Below, one piece after another: positions 47,224 through 57,275 of a stretch of DNA of 64,000 nucleotides. Within the stretch, counting starts at the first letter, position 1. Every line of letters begins with the position of its first letter. The position numbers and the translations under genes are program-made. The stretch covers positions 1 through 64,000 of the forward strand of contig NZ_JAKLTS010000014.1 of assembly GCF_022012445.1 (NCBI RefSeq). The letters run 5' to 3'. The notes below the pieces were generated by a model that saw only the letters and a program-made list of their open reading frames with translations, did no database searches and was not told the DNA's origin. The stretch is from Massilia sp. TS11. Lineage in GTDB: Bacteria; Pseudomonadota; Gammaproteobacteria; Burkholderiales; Burkholderiaceae_D.

Positions 47224-48348
47224 ATGTCCATCAAAATCAGCAGCCAGTTTGACGCTGGCGCCATCGAGGTCGTGAGCGCCACAAGCGCCGACGCCATCGA
47301 TTTGAACATCCGCAAAGACAGTGCGGCCGACATCATCCAGTGGTTCCACTTCCGCCTGCAGGGCGGCAAGGACCAGGACTGCACGATCCGCCTGCTCAAT
47401 GCCGGCCAGGCCGCCTATCCGGCCGGCTGGGAAGGCTACCGCGCAATGGCCAGCTACGACCGCGTCAACTGGTTCCGCGTGCCGACCAACTTCGACGGCC
47501 AGGTGCTGACCATCAGCCACACGCCCGAGGAAGACAGCGTCTACTACGCCTATTTCGAGCCGTATTCGTGGGAACGCCACCAGGACCTGCTGGCCCATGC
47601 CCAGAGCTCGCCCTGGGTGGCGCTGGAAGACCTGGGCACGACGCTCGACGGGCGCGACCTCAATCTGCTGGTGATCGGCAACCCGGACGCCGCCAAGAAG
47701 GTCTGGGTGATCGCCCGCCAGCACCCGGGCGAGACCATGGCCGAATGGTTTGTTGAAGGCATGCTCGATGCCCTGCTCGACAAGGCCAATCCCTTCGCCC
47801 GCCAGCTGCTGCAGGACGCCGTGTTCTATGTGGTGCCGAATATGAATCCGGACGGTTCGGTGCGCGGCAATCTGCGCACGAATGCGGCCGGCGCTAACCT
47901 CAACCGTGAATGGCTGCACCCGAGCCTGGAGCGCAGCCCCGAGGTGTATCTGGTGCGCCAGAAGATGCTGGCCACCGGCGTCGACCTGTTCCTCGACGTC
48001 CACGGCGACGAAGGCCTGCCCTATGTGTTCGTGGCCGGCAGCGAGGCCCTGCCCAGCTTCACCCCGGCCCAGGCCGCGGCCCAGCAGAAGTTCATCGAGG
48101 ACTTCAAGATCGCCAGCCCCGACTTCCAGGACGTGCACGGCTACCCGCCCGCGCCCTACACCGACGAGGTGCTGACCATGGGTTCGCCCTGGGTCACCCA
48201 CCAGTTCGGCTGCGTGTCGCTGACGCTGGAACTGCCGTTCAAGGACAATGCCAACGATCCGGACGAGCTCAGCGGCTGGGACGGCGCCCGTTCGTCCAAG
48301 CTCGGCGAAGCAGTGCTGCAACCGATGCTGCGCAGCCTGCGCGGCTAA
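47224..48348 (+). CDS. M14-family zinc carboxypeptidase, cytosolic carboxypeptidase-like (374 aa)
   Basis: N-terminal beta-sandwich domain (about 1-125: WFHFRLQGG, VNWFRVPTNFDGQ, YYAYFEPYSWERHQDLL) and M14 catalytic domain: RQHPGETMAEWFVEGML (HxxE), NMNPDGSVRGNLRTNAAGANLNREW, DVHGDEGLPYVF (third zinc His) and TLELPFKDN (catalytic Glu). This layout matches bacterial relatives of cytosolic carboxypeptidases that remove C-terminal residues from proteins. No signal peptide. TACAAT at 47188 is a possible promoter element. Confidence 0.92.
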   Translation: MSIKISSQFDAGAIEVVSATSADAIDLNIRKDSAADIIQWFHFRLQGGKDQDCTIRLLNAGQAAYPAGWEGYRAMASYDRVNWFRVPTNFDGQVLTISHTPEEDSVYYAYFEPYSWERHQDLLAHAQSSPWVALEDLGTTLDGRDLNLLVIGNPDAAKKVWVIARQHPGETMAEWFVEGMLDALLDKANPFARQLLQDAVFYVVPNMNPDGSVRGNLRTNAAGANLNREWLHPSLERSPEVYLVRQKMLATGVDLFLDVHGDEGLPYVFVAGSEALPSFTPAQAAAQQKFIEDFKIASPDFQDVHGYPPAPYTDEVLTMGSPWVTHQFGCVSLTLELPFKDNANDPDELSGWDGARSSKLGEAVLQPMLRSLRG

Positions 48349-48354
48349 AAAAAA

Positions 48355-48373
48355 ACCGGGGCCAGGCCCCGGT
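48355..48373 (-). terminator. GC-rich hairpin terminator for the TRAP binding-protein gene
   Basis: ACCGGGGCC pairs with GGCCCCGGT almost without a loop. The A run at 48347-48354 provides a U tract on the minus strand, so it ends transcripts from the gene at 48414; the A run overlaps the M14 stop codon. Confidence 0.85.
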
Positions 48374-48385
48374 TGTTCTGTTCGG

Positions 48386-48410
48386 AAAAACGGGGTCTGA
48401 CCCCGTTTTT
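48386..48410. terminator. Bidirectional REP-like hairpin
   Basis: AAAAACGGGGTC pairs with GACCCCGTTTTT around a single T; the core GGGGTCTGACCCC is the same as in the other intergenic palindromes. The symmetric A and T runs would allow termination in either direction between two convergent genes. Confidence 0.85.
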
Positions 48411-48413
48411 CTT

Positions 48414-49496
<1,083 letters not shown>

Positions 49497-49553
49497 GGGG
49501 TGTGTCTCCTAATTTTGGTTTCAGGGAACTCCACCGCCAAGTGTAGCCGATTC

Positions 49554-50906
49554 TTAGCTTCCGGCCACCACCATGTTGTCGATCAGGATGGAACCCGTCT
49601 GCTTGGTACCACGCACGAGCACGTCGTTACCGACCGCCACGATGTTGGCGAACATCTGTTTCATATTGCCGGCGATGGTGATTTCCTCGACCGGGTACTG
49701 GATCACGCCGTTCTCGACCCAGTAGCCGGCCGCGCCGCGCGAGTAGTCGCCGGTGACGTAATTGGTGCCCTGGCCCATGAGCTCGGTGACGAGCAGGCCG
49801 CGGTCCATCTTGCGCAGCATGCCGGCGAAGTCGTCCTCGGCGCGCGTCTTGCTCGAGGTGAGGGCCAGATTGTGCGAGCCGCCCGCATTGCCCGTCGTTT
49901 GCATGCCGAGCTTGCGCGCCGAATACGAGGACAGGAAATAACCCTGCACCACGCCCTTGCTGACGACGTCGCGCTTCTGGGTGCGCACGCCTTCTTCGTC
50001 GAACGGGGCCGAGCCGACCCCGCCGACGATGTGCGGGTCCTCGCTGATGCGGATGTGCTTGGGGAAGACCTGCTGGCCCAGGGAGTCGAGCAGGAAACTC
50101 GATTTGCGGTACAGGGCGCCGCCCGAGGTGGCCTGGACGAAGGCGCCCAGCAGGCCGGCCGCCAGCGGCGCCTCGAACAGCACCGGGCACTGGCGCGTGT
50201 CGAGCTTGCGCGCGTTCAGGCGCGCCAGCGCGCGCTCGGCAGCGTAGCGGCCGACGGCCTCGGGATCGGCAAGCTTGCGCGGGTCGCGCACCGAGGAATA
50301 CCAGTCGTCGCGCTGCATCTTGGCGCCCTTGCCGGCGATCGGGGCGACCGACAGCGTGTGGCGCGAATACGGATAGCCGCCCATGAAGCCGCGCGTATTG
50401 GCCGCGACGAAATGCGATTGCTGCACGTACACGCTGGCGCCTTCGCTATTGCTGATGCGCGGATCGACGGCGAAGGCGGCCGCCTCGCAGCGCTGGGCCA
50501 GGGCCACCGCGTCCTCGCTCGAAATCAGCCAGGGGTAGCACAGGGCCAGGTCGCGCGGGGCCAGTTCGAGCATGTCGGCGTCGGCCAGGCCGGCGCAGGG
50601 GTCGTCGGCCGTGAAGCGCGCGATGTTGTAGGCGGCATCGACCGTGGCGCGCAGCGCGGCCTGGGAAAAATCCGAAGTCGAGGCATTGCCGCGTTTCTGG
50701 CCGACATAGACGGTGATGCCCATGCCCTTGTCTTTGTTCTGCTCGATCGTCTCCACCTTGCCGCGGCGCACGGTCACGGCCAGCCCGCTGCCCTCGCTGA
50801 TCTCGACGGCGGCATCGCTGGCGCCCAGCTGGCGCGCATAGGCCAGGGCGGCCTGCGCCAGTTCCTGGAGCTGGGCTTGGGTGTGGATGAAAACAGAATC
50901 GGTCAT
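49554..50906 (-). CDS. pmbA: Metalloprotease-like protein PmbA/TldE (450 aa)
   Basis: TldE/PmbA subunit of the TldD-TldE protease, which matures modified peptides and clears unfolded ones. VTVRRGKVETIEQNKDKGMGITVYVGQKRGNASTSDF, PHIVGGVGSAPFDEEGVRTQKRDVVSKGVVQGYFLSSYSARKLGMQTTGNAGGSHNLAL and TELMGQGTNYVTGDYSRGAAGYWVENG are diagnostic; TldE lacks the HExxH found in TldD. The ATG at 50906 (MTDSVFIHTQAQ) is preferred. Divergent from darP, its usual neighbour. Confidence 0.94.
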   Translation of the reverse strand: MTDSVFIHTQAQLQELAQAALAYARQLGASDAAVEISEGSGLAVTVRRGKVETIEQNKDKGMGITVYVGQKRGNASTSDFSQAALRATVDAAYNIARFTADDPCAGLADADMLELAPRDLALCYPWLISSEDAVALAQRCEAAAFAVDPRISNSEGASVYVQQSHFVAANTRGFMGGYPYSRHTLSVAPIAGKGAKMQRDDWYSSVRDPRKLADPEAVGRYAAERALARLNARKLDTRQCPVLFEAPLAAGLLGAFVQATSGGALYRKSSFLLDSLGQQVFPKHIRISEDPHIVGGVGSAPFDEEGVRTQKRDVVSKGVVQGYFLSSYSARKLGMQTTGNAGGSHNLALTSSKTRAEDDFAGMLRKMDRGLLVTELMGQGTNYVTGDYSRGAAGYWVENGVIQYPVEEITIAGNMKQMFANIVAVGNDVLVRGTKQTGSILIDNMVVAGS

Positions 50907-50996
50907 GGGAAAAATCGTGGTCAAACGGCCAAGGCGGTATCATAGCAGCCGTTTACCGTTTTTACTGAAAGGGCCCGCGCAAGCGGGACACCGACT

Positions 50997-51605
50997 ATGC
51001 CTAATGCCAATCGCGGCTCGGTGGGCTTCAAGTCCTCCGAGTTCGAACAAGAATACGAACGTCCGTCCAAATCCGCGCAGAAGCGCGAAGTGCAAGAGCT
51101 CGCCGATCTGGGCAAGGAACTGGTCGACCAGCCGCGCGACCGCGTGAAGCGCGTGCCGATGCCGGAAGGCTTGCTCGAAGCCATTCTGGTCTGCCAGGGC
51201 ATCAAGGACTTCGGCGGGCGCAAGCGCCAGCTGCAATTCGTCGGCAAGAAGATGCGCGAGCTCGAGCCCGAGGAAGTGGCCGTGATCCGGCGCACCATCG
51301 AGGGCTGGCGCGGCGCCTCCAAGGCCGATGCGGCCGCCCTGCACGCGCTCGAACGCAAGCGCGAGAAGCTGCTGGCCGACGACAAGGCCCTGACCGCCCT
51401 GACCGAGGAATACCCGGAGCTCGACGTGCAGCACCTGCGCACCCTGATCCGCAATGCGCGCAAGGAGCAGTCCGAGAACAAGCCGCCCAAGGCCTTCCGT
51501 GAAATCTTCCAGGTGCTGAAGGATCTGGAGGCGGCCAAGGCCGCCGCCGCCGGGGACGCGGCCGATGCCGACGCCGATGCGCCCGACGAGGACGCGGATG
51601 AATGA
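50997..51605 (+). CDS. darP: Ribosome-associated protein DarP/YjgA (202 aa)
   Basis: DUF615 protein that joins late 50S assembly intermediates. EQEYERPSKSAQKREVQELADLGKELVDQPRDRVKRVPMPEGLLEAILVCQGIKDFGGRKRQLQFVGKKMR is the conserved body; the C-terminal tail is Ala/Asp-rich and acidic. Head-to-head with pmbA (90-base gap), a conserved arrangement in proteobacteria. The end overlaps the mogA start by 8 bases. Confidence 0.94.
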   Translation: MPNANRGSVGFKSSEFEQEYERPSKSAQKREVQELADLGKELVDQPRDRVKRVPMPEGLLEAILVCQGIKDFGGRKRQLQFVGKKMRELEPEEVAVIRRTIEGWRGASKADAAALHALERKREKLLADDKALTALTEEYPELDVQHLRTLIRNARKEQSENKPPKAFREIFQVLKDLEAAKAAAAGDAADADADAPDEDADE

Positions 51606-52200
51606 GATGAAGATCGGCCTGGTCTCGATTTCCGACCGGGCCAGCAGCGGCGTGTATCAGGACAAGGGCCTGCCGGCCCTGGCCGAGTGGCTCGCGGCCG
51701 CCGTCAGCACGCCCTTCGTGCTCGAGCAGCGCCTGATCGCCGACGAGCAGGCGCAGATCGAAGCCACGCTGCGCGAGCTGGTCGACGTGGCGCGCTGCCA
51801 TCTGGTGCTGACCACGGGCGGCACCGGCCCGGCGCGGCGCGACGTCACGCCCGAGGCCACGCGCGCCGTCGGCACCAAGGAGATGCCGGGCTTCGGCGAG
51901 CAGATGCGCCAGGTCTCGCTGCATTTCGTGCCGACCGCGATCCTGTCGCGCCAGACCGCCGTGATCCGCGAGACGCCCGATCACGCGGCCCTGATCATCA
52001 ACCTGCCGGGCCAGCCCAAGGCGATCAAGGAAACGCTCGAAGGCCTGAAGGACGCCGACGGCAAGCCGGTGGTGCGCGGTGTGTTCGCCGCCGTGCCCTA
52101 TTGCCTGGACCTGATCGGCGCGCCCTGGATGGAGACGCGCCCCGAGGTGTGCGCGGCCTTCCGCCCGAAATCGGCCCTCCAACCCAAGGAATCCGCATGA
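51598..52200 (+). CDS. mogA: Molybdopterin adenylyltransferase (200 aa)
   Basis: Adenylates molybdopterin before molybdate insertion. VSISDRASSGVYQDKGLPAL, LVLTTGGTGPARRDVTPEAT and LPGQPKAIKETL are MogA signatures. ATG at 51598 (MNEMKIGLV) has GAGGA at proper distance; the ATG at 51607 (MKIGLV) is an alternative start. It overlaps the downstream esterase gene by four bases (ATGA). Confidence 0.94.
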   Translation: MNEMKIGLVSISDRASSGVYQDKGLPALAEWLAAAVSTPFVLEQRLIADEQAQIEATLRELVDVARCHLVLTTGGTGPARRDVTPEATRAVGTKEMPGFGEQMRQVSLHFVPTAILSRQTAVIRETPDHAALIINLPGQPKAIKETLEGLKDADGKPVVRGVFAAVPYCLDLIGAPWMETRPEVCAAFRPKSALQPKESA

Positions 52201-52865
52201 CTGAGGTAATCGACCATATCCAATTCGACACCGGCCCGATGCCGAGCATCTCGGTGATCTGGCTGCACGGCCTGGGCGACAGCGGCCATGGCTGGTCGAC
52301 CATCCCGCGCGAACTCGATCTGCGCGGCCTGCCCGCCATCCGTTTCATCTTCCCGCACGCGCCGGAGATGCCGGTGACGATCAATGGCGGCTATGTGATG
52401 CGCGCCTGGTACGACATCCTCGGCACCGATCTGGTGCGGCGCGAGGACGAGGCCGGCCTGCGCGCCTCGCAAAAGCTGGTGGAAGACCTGATCGCGCGCG
52501 AACGGGCGCGCGGCGTACCGGCCAACCGCATCGTGCTGGCCGGCTTCTCGCAGGGCTGCGCGATGACACTGCAGACCGGCCTGCGCTATCCGGAAAAGCT
52601 GGCCGGGCTGATGTGCCTGTCCGGCTATGCGCCGCTGGCCGACAAGCTGGCCGCCGAGCGCGCGCCGGCCGGCCTGGAGACCCCGATCTTCATGGCGCAC
52701 GGACGCATGGACCCGGTGATTCCGCTGGCGCGCGCCGAAGCTTCGCGCGCCCTGCTCGCGCAGCTTGGCTATCAGGTCGAGTGGCACGAGTACATGATGG
52801 AGCACTCGGCCTGCATGGAAGAAGTGCGCGACATCAGCGCCTGGCTGAAAAAAGTCCTGGCCTGA
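52197..52865 (+). CDS. Phospholipase/carboxylesterase, alpha/beta-hydrolase (222 aa)
   Basis: Member of the EstB/acyl-protein-thioesterase group: SVIWLHGLGDSGHGWSTIPREL, the nucleophile elbow LAGFSQGCAMTL, MAHGRMDPVIPLARA (Asp) and a C-terminal YMMEHSACMEEVRDISAWL with the His. About the usual 220 residues, no signal peptide. Substrate probably small acyl esters. Translationally coupled to mogA by ATGA; convergent with the Deg protease, 7 bases apart. Confidence 0.93.
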   Translation: MTEVIDHIQFDTGPMPSISVIWLHGLGDSGHGWSTIPRELDLRGLPAIRFIFPHAPEMPVTINGGYVMRAWYDILGTDLVRREDEAGLRASQKLVEDLIARERARGVPANRIVLAGFSQGCAMTLQTGLRYPEKLAGLMCLSGYAPLADKLAAERAPAGLETPIFMAHGRMDPVIPLARAEASRALLAQLGYQVEWHEYMMEHSACMEEVRDISAWLKKVLA

Positions 52866-52872
52866 TTGCGCC

Positions 52873-54408
52873 TCAGCGCCCGGCCGCGGCCTTGGCCTGC
52901 CACACGGCCAGCATGTCGGCCGAGGCCTGGGCGCGGATGCCGTTTTCGGCGAGGATGGCGTCGGTCGATGCCAGCACTTCGCGCCGCGGCAGCACGATGG
53001 TCTCGCCCTCGCGCTGATCGAAGCGGATCACGATCATCTCGTCCTTGGCGTCGCGCAGCAGTTCGACCAGGTGGCGCAGGCTCTTTACCGGCACCTCATT
53101 GATCGAATAGACCACCGAGGTGAAGCGGTTGCCGTAGCCGCGCACCAGCTTGTGCGGGAAGAAGGACGAGCACACCACCACCAGTTCCTGCCGGTTCGCG
53201 TCCGGCATGGCCATGCGGCGCGTGACCAGCGGGCTGGCGTCATAGGTCGACAGCTGCCACCAGCTTTGCGAGCCGCTCAGATTATTCAGGAATTCCGTGG
53301 TCGCGCGGCCGAACACGATCGGCCCGTAAATGAAGTAGGACGGGTATTCGCCCTTCAGGTCCGTGATCAGGGCCGGGCGCTCGCTGGTGACCGGCACCTC
53401 CACCTTCAGCGTCTTCCCGCCGCGCAGCACGGTCAGCGGGACCTTGCCGTTCCTGGCGATCTGCTGCACGCGGTAGCGGAAGATCACGCGCGTATTCGCG
53501 TCCAGCGCGATCATGCCCTGGTTGTCGATCGGGGTGTCGCCGATGTGGGTGACCACGTCCATCTCTTTCAGCGGGTAGTCGGCATCGGTGCGGTAGGGCT
53601 TGTGCACGACCACGCCCTGCACTTCGCGCCCGACCTGCAGGAAGCTGCGCAGGGCCGGGCTTTCGAGCGCCTGGAATACATCCCACAGGGCCGGCTTGCC
53701 GTCGTAGCGGCCGTCGGCGACGTCGGCCAGGAACAGGTCGATCTCGGCATTCGGGATGATGTAGCCGATGTTCTGGGCATTGCCCTGGGTCGCATAGGCG
53801 ATGCCGATCATCTTGTTGTCGGCCACCGCCGGGCCACCGCTGTTGCCGGGGTTGATGGCGGCATCGACCTGCAGACGCAGGCCGGACACGCCCGCGCCCA
53901 GATTGGTGAACTCGACGCGCGAGACGATGCCCTTGGTGATCGAGAGCGAATTCACGGACATCGGAAAGCCCATCGCGAAGACGGCATCGCGCACAGCCGG
54001 CAGCTTGTCGGCGCGCGGCATCGGCGGGCGCTTGTCGAAGAAGGATTCGTCGTCGAGCTTGAGCAGGGCCAGGTCCATGCCGCGCGCGATCGCGACCACG
54101 CGCGCCGGGTACTTGTCGCCGCCCTGGTGGCCCTGCACCTGGATCTGGCTAGCGTAGTTGACCACGTGGGCATTGGTCAGAATCCGCTTGCCCTCGATGA
54201 TGACGCCGGAGCCGCTGATCTCCTGGGTATTCGACTTGTTCCAGGGCTGGAAGTGGTTGGGCGGGCGCAGCGAGGACAGGATCTTGACCACCGAGGCATC
54301 GAGCCGGGTCGGGGCCTGGACGCTGGCGTCGTCGGCATCGGCGGCAAAGGCGGGGGACAGCACGGGCAGCGCGAGGCAGCAGGCAAGCAGCAGGGAACGC
54401 AGGATCAT
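52873..54408 (-). CDS. Deg/HtrA-family serine protease, plant-Deg-like (511 aa)
   Basis: Signal peptide (MILRSLLLACCLALPVLSPAFA) then a trypsin-fold domain with ILTNAHVV (His), ARGMDLALLKLDD (Asp) and PGNSGGPAVADNKMIG (Ser), followed by one PDZ domain (KEMDVVTHIGDTPIDNQG) and a C-terminal module with LKGEYPSYFIYGPIVFGRATTEFL and YGNRFTSVVYSINEVPVKSLRHL, as in plant Deg9/Deg10-like proteases rather than DegP. Periplasmic protein quality control is likely. An upstream in-frame ATG at 54435 would weaken the signal peptide. Confidence 0.9.
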   Translation of the reverse strand: MILRSLLLACCLALPVLSPAFAADADDASVQAPTRLDASVVKILSSLRPPNHFQPWNKSNTQEISGSGVIIEGKRILTNAHVVNYASQIQVQGHQGGDKYPARVVAIARGMDLALLKLDDESFFDKRPPMPRADKLPAVRDAVFAMGFPMSVNSLSITKGIVSRVEFTNLGAGVSGLRLQVDAAINPGNSGGPAVADNKMIGIAYATQGNAQNIGYIIPNAEIDLFLADVADGRYDGKPALWDVFQALESPALRSFLQVGREVQGVVVHKPYRTDADYPLKEMDVVTHIGDTPIDNQGMIALDANTRVIFRYRVQQIARNGKVPLTVLRGGKTLKVEVPVTSERPALITDLKGEYPSYFIYGPIVFGRATTEFLNNLSGSQSWWQLSTYDASPLVTRRMAMPDANRQELVVVCSSFFPHKLVRGYGNRFTSVVYSINEVPVKSLRHLVELLRDAKDEMIVIRFDQREGETIVLPRREVLASTDAILAENGIRAQASADMLAVWQAKAAAGR

Positions 54409-54441
54409 GGGTGGCGACGATACAAAAAAATTCATTCTAGC

Positions 54442-54996
54442 TCAGTCCGGCAGCGCGGCTGCGCTGCCCGGCGGTACGCTGGTGCGGGCGGCATTCATCA
54501 CCATGGCCAGCAGGGTGTAGTAGCCGTTCAGTCCCATCAGGTCGACCACGCCGGCTTCGCCGAACAGGGCCAGCGCGCGCGCATAGGTGGCATCGCTGAC
54601 CTGGCGGGTCGTATGCAGTTCGTGGCAGAAGTCATACACGGCCGCTTCATCCTCGGCCATGGCGGCCGGGCGCTGGCGCGCGCCGATGGCGTCGATCAGG
54701 TCCTGGCCGATGCCGGCCTGCAGGGCGATCGGCGCGTGGATGGCCCATTCGACCGGCTGGTTCCAGACGCGCGCGGTGACCAGGATGGCCAGCTCGGACA
54801 GGCGGGTGCCGATCGCGCTGCGGTAGCGCAGGTACTCGCCCATGGTCTGGGCGCAGTCCATCAGCTCCGGGCTGCGCAGCAGCGGCACGAAGGGGCCGTA
54901 CAGGGCGCCGCGCGGGCCGTCGATGATGGCCTGGGCCACGCGCCGCTGGGCGTCGTTCATCTGCTCGGGGGGAATGGGACCAAGGCGTTCGCTCAT
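54442..54996 (-). CDS. Carboxymuconolactone decarboxylase/AhpD-like protein (184 aa)
   Basis: All-helical CMD fold: SPELMDCAQTMGEYLRYRSAIGTRLSELAILVTARVWNQPVEWAIHAPIALQAGIGQDLIDAIGARQRP, then VYDFCHELHTTRQVSDATYARALALFGEAGVVDLMGLNGYYTLLAMVMNAAR. The CxxC of AhpD is absent (the ring carries VEWAIHA instead), which fits the gamma-carboxymuconolactone-decarboxylase-like branch. Substrate unknown. Same strand as and 33 bases before the Deg protease gene. Confidence 0.87.
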   Translation of the reverse strand: MSERLGPIPPEQMNDAQRRVAQAIIDGPRGALYGPFVPLLRSPELMDCAQTMGEYLRYRSAIGTRLSELAILVTARVWNQPVEWAIHAPIALQAGIGQDLIDAIGARQRPAAMAEDEAAVYDFCHELHTTRQVSDATYARALALFGEAGVVDLMGLNGYYTLLAMVMNAARTSVPPGSAAALPD

Positions 54997-55109
54997 GCGC
55001 GCAGTCTGGCACAGCGGCACGTAAATGAGAAGCCTGCGCGGCGCGGATCAAGGCACAGGCGCGCAAATCGGGCTAGCATGGCGCGATTGTCCCCTCAAGG
55101 AGCCGCACC

Positions 55110-56423
55110 ATGAGCCACCTGATGCACCGCAGTCTGCGCAGCACCCCGCCGCTGGCCATCCAGGCCGCCGGCTGCTGGATCACCGACCATAGCGGGCGCC
55201 GCTATCTGGATGCCAGCGGCGGCGCGGCCGTGTCCTCGCTCGGGCATGCGCATCCGGCCGTGCTGGCCGCCATGCATGCGCAGATCGACCAGCTGGCCTA
55301 TGCCCACACGGGCTTTTTCACCAGTATCGCGGCCGAGGCCCTGGGCGAAGTGCTGGCTAGTGGTGCGCCGGGCGACCTCGATCAGGTCTACCTGGTGTCG
55401 GGCGGCTCGGAGGCGATGGAGGCGGCGCTCAAGTTCGCGCGCCAGGTCTGTCTGGAGAAAGGCGAAAGCACGCGCCGCCGCTTCATCGCGCGCCGCCAGA
55501 GCTACCATGGCAACACCCTGGGCGCGCTCGGCGTCGGCGGCAATGCCTGGCGGCGCGCGCCGTTCGCGCCGCTGCTGGCCGACGCCATCCACGTCTCGCC
55601 CTGCTATCCCTATCGCGGACGGGCGCCGGGCCAGAGCCTGCAGGACTACACCGACGGCCTGCTGGCCGAACTGGAAGCGGCCATCATCGACGCCGGGCCC
55701 GAGACCCTGATCGGCTTTGTGGCCGAAACCGTGGGCGGCGCCACGGCCGGCGCGCTGACACCGACACCCGGCTATTTCGCCGGCGTGCGTGCGCTATGCG
55801 ACAAATACGGCCTGCTCTTGATTCTCGATGAAGTCATGTGCGGCATGGGCCGCTGCGGCAGCCTGTACGCCTTCGAGCAGGAGCAGGTGCTGCCCGATAT
55901 CGTGGCCGTGGCCAAGGGCCTGGGCGCCGGCTATCAGCCGATCGGCGCGATGCTGGCGCGCGGCGCGCTTGTGGACGTGCTGCGCGCGGGCAGCGGCAGC
56001 TTCCAGCATGGGCATACCTATCTGGGCCACCCGGTGGCGGCGGCCGCCGCCCTGGCCGTGCAGCAGACCATCGCGCGCGACAAGCTGCTCGACAAAGTGC
56101 GCCTGCGCGGCGCCCAGCTGCGCCATCTGCTCGAGGCGCGCTTCGGTCAGCATCCGCATGTGGGCGAGATCCGCGGGCGCGGCCTGCTGCTGGCTCTGGA
56201 GCTGGTCGAGGACCGCGCCAGCGCGCGCCCGTTCGCGCCCGAGCGCCAGATTCACGCCCAGGTCAAGGCCCAGGCCATGGCGGCCGGGCTGATGGTGTAT
56301 CCGATGGGCGGCACCGTCGATGGCCGCAGCGGCGACCATGTGCTGCTGGCCCCGCCCTTCATCATCAGCGAGGCCGAACTCGAAGAACTGGTGGCGCGGC
56401 TCGAGGTCGCGCTCACCGTCTAG
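55110..56423 (+). CDS. Class III PLP-dependent aminotransferase (437 aa)
   Basis: Omega-amino acid:pyruvate/2-oxoacid aminotransferase type. LVSGGSEAMEAALKFARQ (phosphate loop), SYHGNTLGALGVGG, LLILDEVMCGMGRCG (cofactor Asp) and VAKGLGAGYQPIGAMLARG with the Schiff-base Lys. AAGGAG precedes the ATG. It points towards and ends 3 bases from the FAH-type gene, next to a KamA-like radical SAM gene. A beta- or omega-amino acid substrate is plausible. Confidence 0.92.
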   Translation: MSHLMHRSLRSTPPLAIQAAGCWITDHSGRRYLDASGGAAVSSLGHAHPAVLAAMHAQIDQLAYAHTGFFTSIAAEALGEVLASGAPGDLDQVYLVSGGSEAMEAALKFARQVCLEKGESTRRRFIARRQSYHGNTLGALGVGGNAWRRAPFAPLLADAIHVSPCYPYRGRAPGQSLQDYTDGLLAELEAAIIDAGPETLIGFVAETVGGATAGALTPTPGYFAGVRALCDKYGLLLILDEVMCGMGRCGSLYAFEQEQVLPDIVAVAKGLGAGYQPIGAMLARGALVDVLRAGSGSFQHGHTYLGHPVAAAAALAVQQTIARDKLLDKVRLRGAQLRHLLEARFGQHPHVGEIRGRGLLLALELVEDRASARPFAPERQIHAQVKAQAMAAGLMVYPMGGTVDGRSGDHVLLAPPFIISEAELEELVARLEVALTV

Positions 56424-56426
56424 GCC

Positions 56427-57275
56427 TCAGAGTTTGAAGGCCACGACCTCGTGCTGCTGCTCGCCCAGGCCGGGGATGCCGAGGCGGACCTGGTCGCCGG
56501 CCTTCAGATAGCGCTGCGGCTTGCGGCCCATGCCCACGCCGGGCGGGGTGCCGGTGGCGATGATGTCGCCCGGCTCCAGCGTCATGTAGGTGGAGACGCG
56601 CGCGATCAGGGTGGCCACGCTGAAGATCATGGTCTTGGTATTCCCGGTCTGCATGCGCTTGCCGTTCAGGTCCAGGTAGAGGTCGAGGTCCTGTTCGTCG
56701 TAGATTTCGTCGGGCGTCACCAGCCAGGGGCCGACCGGGCCGAAGGTGTCGCAGCCCTTGCCCTTGTCCCACTGCGGGCCGCGGTCCTTCTGGAACTCGC
56801 GCTCGGACAGATCGTTGACGACGCAGTAGCCGGCCACGTGGCGCAGCGCGTCCTTCTCCTCGACATAGCGGGCGCGCGTGCCGATCACCACACCCAGCTC
56901 GACTTCCCAGTCGGTGCGCTTGGAGCCGCGCGGCAGCATGATCGGATCGTCAGCCCCGGACAGGCAGCTGGTGGCCTTCAGGAAGATCACCGGATCGCTC
57001 GGAATCGGCGAACCCATTTCGGCTGCATGGTCGGCGTAATTGAGGCCGATCCCGATGAATTTGCCCACGCCCTTGACCGGCACGCCCATGCGCGGCGTGC
57101 CGCGCACCAGCGGCAGGCTGCGCGGATCGAGCTTGGCCAGCTGGCGCAAGGCTTTCGGCGCCAGCGCGCTCGGGTCGATATCGGGGAGGATGGCGGACAG
57201 GTCGCGGATGCGGCCTTCGTCGTCGAGCATGCCCGGCTTTTCCTTACCGGGGCGGCCGTAACGCAGCAGTCTCAT
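56427..57275 (-). CDS. Fumarylacetoacetate hydrolase-family protein (282 aa)
   Basis: FAH-fold hydrolase: KFIGIGLNYADHAAEMG, DPVIFLKATSCLSG, DWEVELGVVIGTRARYVEEKDA (metal-binding Glu-x-Glu) and ATGTPPGVGMGRKPQRYLKAGD. Closest in form to 2,4-diketo-3-deoxy-L-fuconate hydrolase or ureidoglycolate-lyase-like members, which cleave C-C bonds in 2,4-dioxo acids or release small acids. Its start lies 32 bases inside the MFS gene; third gene of the KamA-like operon. Confidence 0.92.
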   Translation of the reverse strand: MRLLRYGRPGKEKPGMLDDEGRIRDLSAILPDIDPSALAPKALRQLAKLDPRSLPLVRGTPRMGVPVKGVGKFIGIGLNYADHAAEMGSPIPSDPVIFLKATSCLSGADDPIMLPRGSKRTDWEVELGVVIGTRARYVEEKDALRHVAGYCVVNDLSEREFQKDRGPQWDKGKGCDTFGPVGPWLVTPDEIYDEQDLDLYLDLNGKRMQTGNTKTMIFSVATLIARVSTYMTLEPGDIIATGTPPGVGMGRKPQRYLKAGDQVRLGIPGLGEQQHEVVAFKL